A stretch of 64,000 nucleotides of DNA from Auriscalpium vulgare (taxonomy: Eukaryota > Basidiomycota > Agaricomycetes > Russulales > Auriscalpiaceae). This document shows, one piece after another, positions 59,384-64,000 of the stretch (its first letter is position 1; each line of letters starts with the position of its first letter). A program made the position numbers and the translations under genes. The stretch is from assembly GCA_019915015.1 (NCBI GenBank), contig JAHBBC010000028.1, forward strand, positions 372,001 to 436,000, written 5' to 3'. The notes beneath the pieces are model-generated. The model did not search any database. It was not told where the DNA came from and saw only the letters and a program-made list of their open reading frames with translations.

Positions 59384-60833
59384 CTAACAGGCTTTAAACC
59401 TCCTCCTCGTGCCTTCGGAGAGGCAGCTTTCCATGCTAACCAACTCGTAAACCTTCAGCTCGCCGCTGACACATACTAAACTGAGCCGCTTATCGCGCCC
59501 GTGCTCGAGAGCTAGCTTCTGGATCACCTTCAGAACCTCGCCCAGTTTGCGCAGACTCATGTCCACCTCCTCCTTGTGTGCGGCAAACTCTTCGTCCTCC
59601 AGGGTCCGCTTCTGAATGTCGTAGAACGTGCCGCGCTTCTGAAGGCCAATGTAGAAGTGCGGCGTCTGGCTGAGGTAGAGGGCCAGGTATATTTCGCCCC
59701 AGCGCGTGTTGCTCAGCCAATAGGCAGAGCGAGATGTGAGCTCGATGATGGCGTCCTGGGGAACCTCCCTCCCGGCGTGGATGACTCGTAGAGTATCTGA
59801 GGATTCTTCGAGAGGATTAGCTTGGGAGGGGGAGGGGGATGAGGACATTGCGCCGCAGCTCAGCTTCACGCTGGACAGCGGTGCAGCAACATTGGAGACA
59901 GCGGGCTGACCGACGGTGTCGAGTCCTCCCATGTCAAAGTCTTCGGCCCCTGGAGGCACTGGCAGACAAGCGTCGACTTGGCTTCTGACGACAAATGTCA
60001 TGCCGAGGAAATCCTGCGCACAAAGTAGGTTCAGTGCGGGTGCAGATAAAGCAATAAATATGCGCACATATTTCACTATGCGATGATGACCCGTCATCCC
60101 CTTATCGCACCCCTTTGCCGGTGAAGTTGTCGCCTGCTCGAAGTTGAGACCATAGCTACGATGGGACCACATGTCCGGATCGTGCGTTTCCCAACGAATG
60201 AACGTGAGTGTCTTGTCTCCCACGAGCTCCAGATCGAGCCTGAAGTCGTACCATCCGCCGTCGTCTTTCCTGCTTGAGCCGCGAATCCACCGGAGCAGCT
60301 TGGTCAGAATATTGCGAGAAACGATGAAGTCGACTGAGGGCCAGTCGACCGCCTTGGTCATCGCGTCGGCGGCCTGGACGACGGGCAGGAGGGCAGACGA
60401 CGGCCCGGAAAGGTGGTATTGGTTGTGGTCGCGCACTTGCGTGGAGGTGTCTGCATTGAGGGTGAAAGGGAGCTTCGTATCTCCCATCCACTCCGGGGGG
60501 CAGCCTGAAGACGACGGCGGATGAACGTTAGGAGTATCCTTTGAATGATAGTGAAGGCCGGTACTCACTTGGAACGACGATAGTCGGGATATTAGAGTCC
60601 ACCCAGTCGAATGACCCTATGCATTCCACGTTGCGGATCTCCGCATCCGTCGAAGCACAATCTGGTACAATATCTGGGATTTCCAGCGTCGCAACGACGC
60701 CGGACACGACAATGCCATCGAGTATGTTTCGTTTGGGAGCAGCACTCGCGTTCGAGGACACGCTAAGATGAAGGAGTGGAGCATAGCAGGGATTGCGACT
60801 CCAGCGGCGGTTGGGATGGATGTAAGGCGGCAT
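59384..60833 (-). CDS. Conserved fungal protein, often labelled GGPP synthetase
   Basis: ATG 60833 (MPPYIHPNRRWSRNPCYAPL). Exon 1 ends IRNVECIGSFDWVDSNIPTI then VVP; a 55-70 bp intron leads to GCPPEWMGDTKLPFTLNAD. Later ILTKLLRWIRG and DLELVGDKTLTFIRWE; after an intron at about 60072-60020 DFLGMTFVVRSQVDACLP; then IHAGREVPQDAIIELTSRSA, TRWGEIYLALYLSQTPHFYI and HGRDKRLSLVCVSGELKVYE, ending RRRFKAC at 59384. I know this layout from many fungal genomes, where it carries the name 'geranylgeranyl pyrophosphate synthetase'. The DDxxD motifs of prenyl synthases are absent, so the name is probably wrong. The true function is unknown. Confidence 0.8.
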
Positions 60834-61520
60834 AACATATGCGTGATGAGGGAAGAGCGTCGAGAGCAGCTTTATATACCTGCGTCGGTGACTGCGCTCG
60901 CAGTCATCGAGATGACTGCCATCGAAGTCTGCGCAGTCTGCGCTTGAGATGCTCTCAGAGAGGATTCTCGATAGAGATTGCTGCTCGTCGGGGCATGTTG
61001 CGTCAAGGCTGGCTGCGCTTGACCGGGAGGGCGCAGTCGTCGCGACCCAGTTACTAGCAATTGTTCTCACGCGGGGGAGACAGAAGAATGGTCGCACGCC
61101 CTGTGTCGACACATCGAAGCTCCGCCGGCAAGGGCCCCAGTAAGTGCTTTCGACCTAGTTAACACAATGTTGAAGAGAGTCATTGTCGATAGAGGTACGA
61201 CCACTTACAGAGAAAGTCGGTATGTAAAAGGCGTCAACATATGGTGCTGCGCCTGTTTTCCAAACGCAGTGAGACATGATTGCACAGTCCATTGCCTTTA
61301 GAGGTAGTCCTCAGAGTCGGGAGGATGTCCGTCTGATCACCGTATGATGATTTGACATTTACCTAGATGGCGAACATTGTCAAGCGCAATCTGAAGCAGT
61401 CGGGATTGAAATAGAAGGTAATTTGTTCGAGTACTTGGGATCACTTGACGGAGACTAAGATACAGGCTGAACCTAGATTAATTTTCGTTTTGATTGAAAG
61501 GGGATGCGTCCCGAATCCGA
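60834..61520. other. Intergenic, no gene recognised
   Basis: Between the ILV6 3' end and the start of the conserved gene. Short frames only. Both neighbours point left, so this holds the promoter of the gene ending at 59384. Confidence 0.45.
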
Positions 61521-62730
61521 TTAACCTGGGGGAAGAAGACTGGCGTCCACAAGGGCCCCGTCCGCAGCCGCACTGTCTTCCTCCACAGAGCTCGCAATCG
61601 GAGTACGGGGCATTGCCATGAGACCTAAATCACACATACACATCAACGCCACGGTATCGAGGTGAAAGGCCAACTCACCTGTCCTCGCCGACTCGATGAT
61701 CCCAAACTGCTTCACAAGGCTCAAAAACGCCTCCACACGCGACGTCTTACCGCTCATCTCAACAATTACGCTGTTCTCGCTCACGTCGACAATCTTCGCG
61801 CCGAATTGTGTCGCAAGTACGTGCAGCGACTGCAGGTGCTGGTGGCGCAGACGCAGGGCCTCGCTCGGCGTGAGCGGGGTCGGGTGCGCCTCGCCGCTGT
61901 GCGTGAAGTGCCGCGCGAGCTCGATTTCGCGCTCGAGCTTGCTGTGCTCGTGCTCCTCCGGCGCGGGCATGTGGTGGGGAGGTGCATGCGTGGGCCCACC
62001 GAGGAGCTGATCGTCGAGGTATTCGGGGCCGAGGATGGACACCTTCACCAGGAGGAGCTCGCGCGTGATGGTCCGCGTCTCAGTGTAGTCGAGTACAGCC
62101 CACACGGGCACCTGGATGCTTCGTGTGAATGGCAGAATGACGAGGACAGAGATAGACGCACGAGGTCTTCGAGCTGCCTGCGCGCCTGCTCGACGACGCC
62201 GTCCTGCCCACTGAGAACAATACACATCCGGACAGATCCCTAATCTCGGTGCGGCAAACAACGAGCGAGTCGATGTTGAAGCCCCTGCCCGCGAGAATTC
62301 CGGACACGCGCGACAACACACCCGGCTCATTTTGCACCAAGCAGTTGAGCACATGCCTATCAAAGCGAACCAAAGAACAAGTCAATATCGTCGTTGGCTC
62401 CAAAAATACGTGCAGACATGAGTTGGATCATAGTGAAGCGCACTTTTTGAATGGCTGCAGACTCGGCGGCGGGGTGTTGTATAGGATGTTCGTGACCGCC
62501 TCCTCTGCAGTGCGCGACCGCGGCAGATCCATCTTGGGCAACGGCGGCGGGCGCGTCCGCTGCGTTCTTTTGTACTCCAGGGCAGACGTCGAGTCATCAA
62601 TCGGCGGGGGTGGTTTGGGTGGGTCTTCATTCGACGAGGAGACGCGCACGGAGCACGAAAGGGCGCGCGATTTTGCGAGTGCTCGGAGGCTTGAGGGAGC
62701 GCGAGCGCGGAGGACAAAAAGACTCGCCAT
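61521..62730 (-). CDS. ILV6: Acetolactate synthase regulatory (small) subunit
   Basis: Mitochondrial regulatory subunit of acetohydroxyacid synthase, which makes acetolactate for valine, leucine and isoleucine and gives valine feedback control. ATG 62730 (MASLFVLRARAPSSLRALAK) is an Arg/Ser-rich, acid-poor presequence fit for mitochondrial import. An intron at about 62440-62360 is followed by the ACT domain: HVLNCLVQNEPGVLSRVSGI, LAGRGFNIDSLVVCRTEIRD and MCIVLSGQDGVVEQARRQLE. Next come VPVWAVLDYTE, RELLLVKVSILGPEY, LHVLATQFGAKIVDVSENSV, IVEMSGKTSRVEAFLSLVKQ and FGIIESARTG, then a last exon LMAMPRTPIAS ending at 61521. The insert HAPPHHMPAPEEHEHSKLER is the usual fungal insertion. Confidence 0.95.
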
Positions 62731-63083
62731 GCTAGTCTGTGGATGAGTGGTCCCGGGGTAGAGCCTGAAAGAAGTAGGCGGAGTCAAGTCACTGAATTGC
62801 AGTCTGAGTTCGGCTTTTCGGCCTTATCGGACTTCTAAATAGCGGGCACTGCTGGCAGAGGAAATTGAGGATATAAGCCTATATAAGCAGGTTTGGTGAG
62901 GCATGTACAAGCCCTGAGCTCGAAATTCGAAGTATATACGGCACTGTCCTACATGGAGAGAGGATAGGATAGAATGAGGCAGCCGATCGAAGGTCATGGC
63001 AGATTGGTTGCCACCGGCGTCTTTGTAGACCTCTTCCTTCCCGCATTCTGCACGCATTACATGGACTACACCATCCGCGGGTC
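62731..63083. promoter_or_regulatory. Bidirectional promoter between ILV6 and COG5
   Basis: The two genes are divergent, with about 350 bp between start codons. TATATAAGC-like sequences at about 62872-62886 may serve either direction. No Gcn4-type TGACTCA was confirmed; GTCAAGTCACTG at 62785-62796 is only similar. Confidence 0.4.
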
Positions 63084-64000
63084 ATGACAGGTAGGTCACA
63101 GTGCGTTGTCATATTGCCTTGTCTGAGCCCCTGCGCAGAATATGCCGTCTTCGCCTCGCCTGACTTCGACGCCAACGAATATGCCAACGCCATCCTCGCC
63201 GGTGAGCCCTACCCCGCACAAGCTGGCGCATCGAAACCCGTCAAGCTCGCTGGCGTCGAACCCGCAAAGGAGGACATCTCCGTTGCGATCGCGAAACTCA
63301 ACTACGGCATCGACGACGTGTCAAAACAGATCAAGAACGTCGTGCGTCCGACCTTCGCCGAGGGGTGTGCCGCAAACCGCGCTGACGGGGAGGTGTAGGT
63401 GACCGTGCACCATGAGGGCTTGCTAGAGCAGGCGGCGAGTGTAGGGGAGCTGGATGGGTCGTTAGGGACCGTGCGGTCGGGGCTCGAGGAGCTCGACGCG
63501 TCCCTCGAGAAGTAAGTGGACCTCGTGCTCTCTGCAGGGCTTATATTGACCGCTAGTCGTCTTCAAGACTACGCTTGAAGATCCGCGCACCCTACCAGAC
63601 GATGCAGGCAAATGTGCGAAGACTACAACGCCTCCAGCAAGTCTCGGACGTGCTGCGGCGCACATCCCGCTTTACAATTCTCGCCAAACGACTACAGTCG
63701 CAAATGGCTGATCTGGGTGATGGTGTGGATGTCTCAGAGGGATCCGGGAAGACGCCGGAGGTCAAGGTGAACGGTTCATCGCTCGATGGTGGGCGGCGCA
63801 GTGCGACACCGGGTCTGGAGCTCGAGGGCGAGAAGGAGCGGACCCTTTCTCAGGCAGCTCTCAGCATCGCTGAGCTCAGTAAGCACCCCACGCATTTTTT
63901 GCTGTATCTCCTTGACCTATGACCTAGGCGACTTGATGGAAAGCGCACCACACGGCGATGGAGACGATTCGCAGCCGTCCGGGTCCAGTCACATCCCGCT
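63084..64000 (+). CDS. COG5: Conserved oligomeric Golgi complex subunit 5 (partial)
   Basis: Subunit of the COG tethering complex for retrograde vesicles in the Golgi. Tiny first exon, ATG ACA G (63084-63090), then an intron to 63138. The product reads MTEYAVFASPDFDANEYANA, AKEDISVAIAKLNYGIDDVS, KQIKNV (exon 63139-63341), VTVHHEGLLEQAASVGELDG (63399-63511), KLRLKIRAPYQTMQANVRRL, QVSDVLRRTSRFTILAKRL (63568-63878), and a fifth exon from 63928 that runs off the window. The N-terminal coiled segments and the LRRTSRF motif are characteristic of Cog5. The 7-base first exon was chosen because it is the only ATG giving phase with exon 2. Confidence 0.9.

Overview
The window is nuclear DNA of a basidiomycete fungus, most likely an Agaricomycete. 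Genes are dense, on both strands, and interrupted by many short introns of about 45-60 bp with GT...AG ends. Several families are typical of this group: two DUF6534 membrane proteins, a FucP-like sugar permease, and a conserved protein often labelled 'geranylgeranyl pyrophosphate synthetase'. Exon boundaries below are read by eye from reading frame, phase and splice signals.

Layout. 0-4.5 kb: left arm of a duplicated region built from two unfamiliar genes that face each other tail to tail, called A (bHLH-like basic region, then a coiled coil) and B (a small two-part protein ending in a short coil). 4.7-29.0 kb: ordinary genes. These are a 14-TM MFS exporter, an FAD monooxygenase, RACK1/Cpc2 with a U24-type snoRNA in an intron, a DUF6924-like protein, a FucP-like permease, a disordered protein, UTP6, a Ran1/Ksp1-like kinase, a PHO80-type cyclin and ribosomal protein uL11 (RPL12). 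29.3-34.25 kb: right arm, the same A/B material in the opposite orientation. 34.25-36.1 kb: nothing recognisable. 36.1-48.0 kb: a coiled-coil protein, an Mkk1/2-type MAP kinase kinase, Mediator subunit 1 and PDK1 (Pkh). 49.7-59.1 kb: a second repeat-rich zone holding two DUF6534 genes, three related flanking units, and a third, diverged A/B pair. 59.4-64 kb: the GGPP-synthase-labelled protein, ILV6 (acetolactate synthase regulatory subunit) and the start of COG5.

The most interesting feature is the A/B family. A complete or partial copy of the pair occurs at 58-2460, 29897-32300, 32920-33836 and 52854-55043, with the two stop codons about 50-95 bp apart, and a lone B copy lies at 3952-4487. 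Between A1 and A2 the central part, including the bHLH-like region, is almost unchanged, but the last exon encoding the coil is very different. The start of the last B exon also differs between loci. Truncated units carrying only the A coil exon and B lie next to the full pairs. This looks like a paired, recombining, specificity-type gene system. I do not recognise it as described, and its function is unknown.
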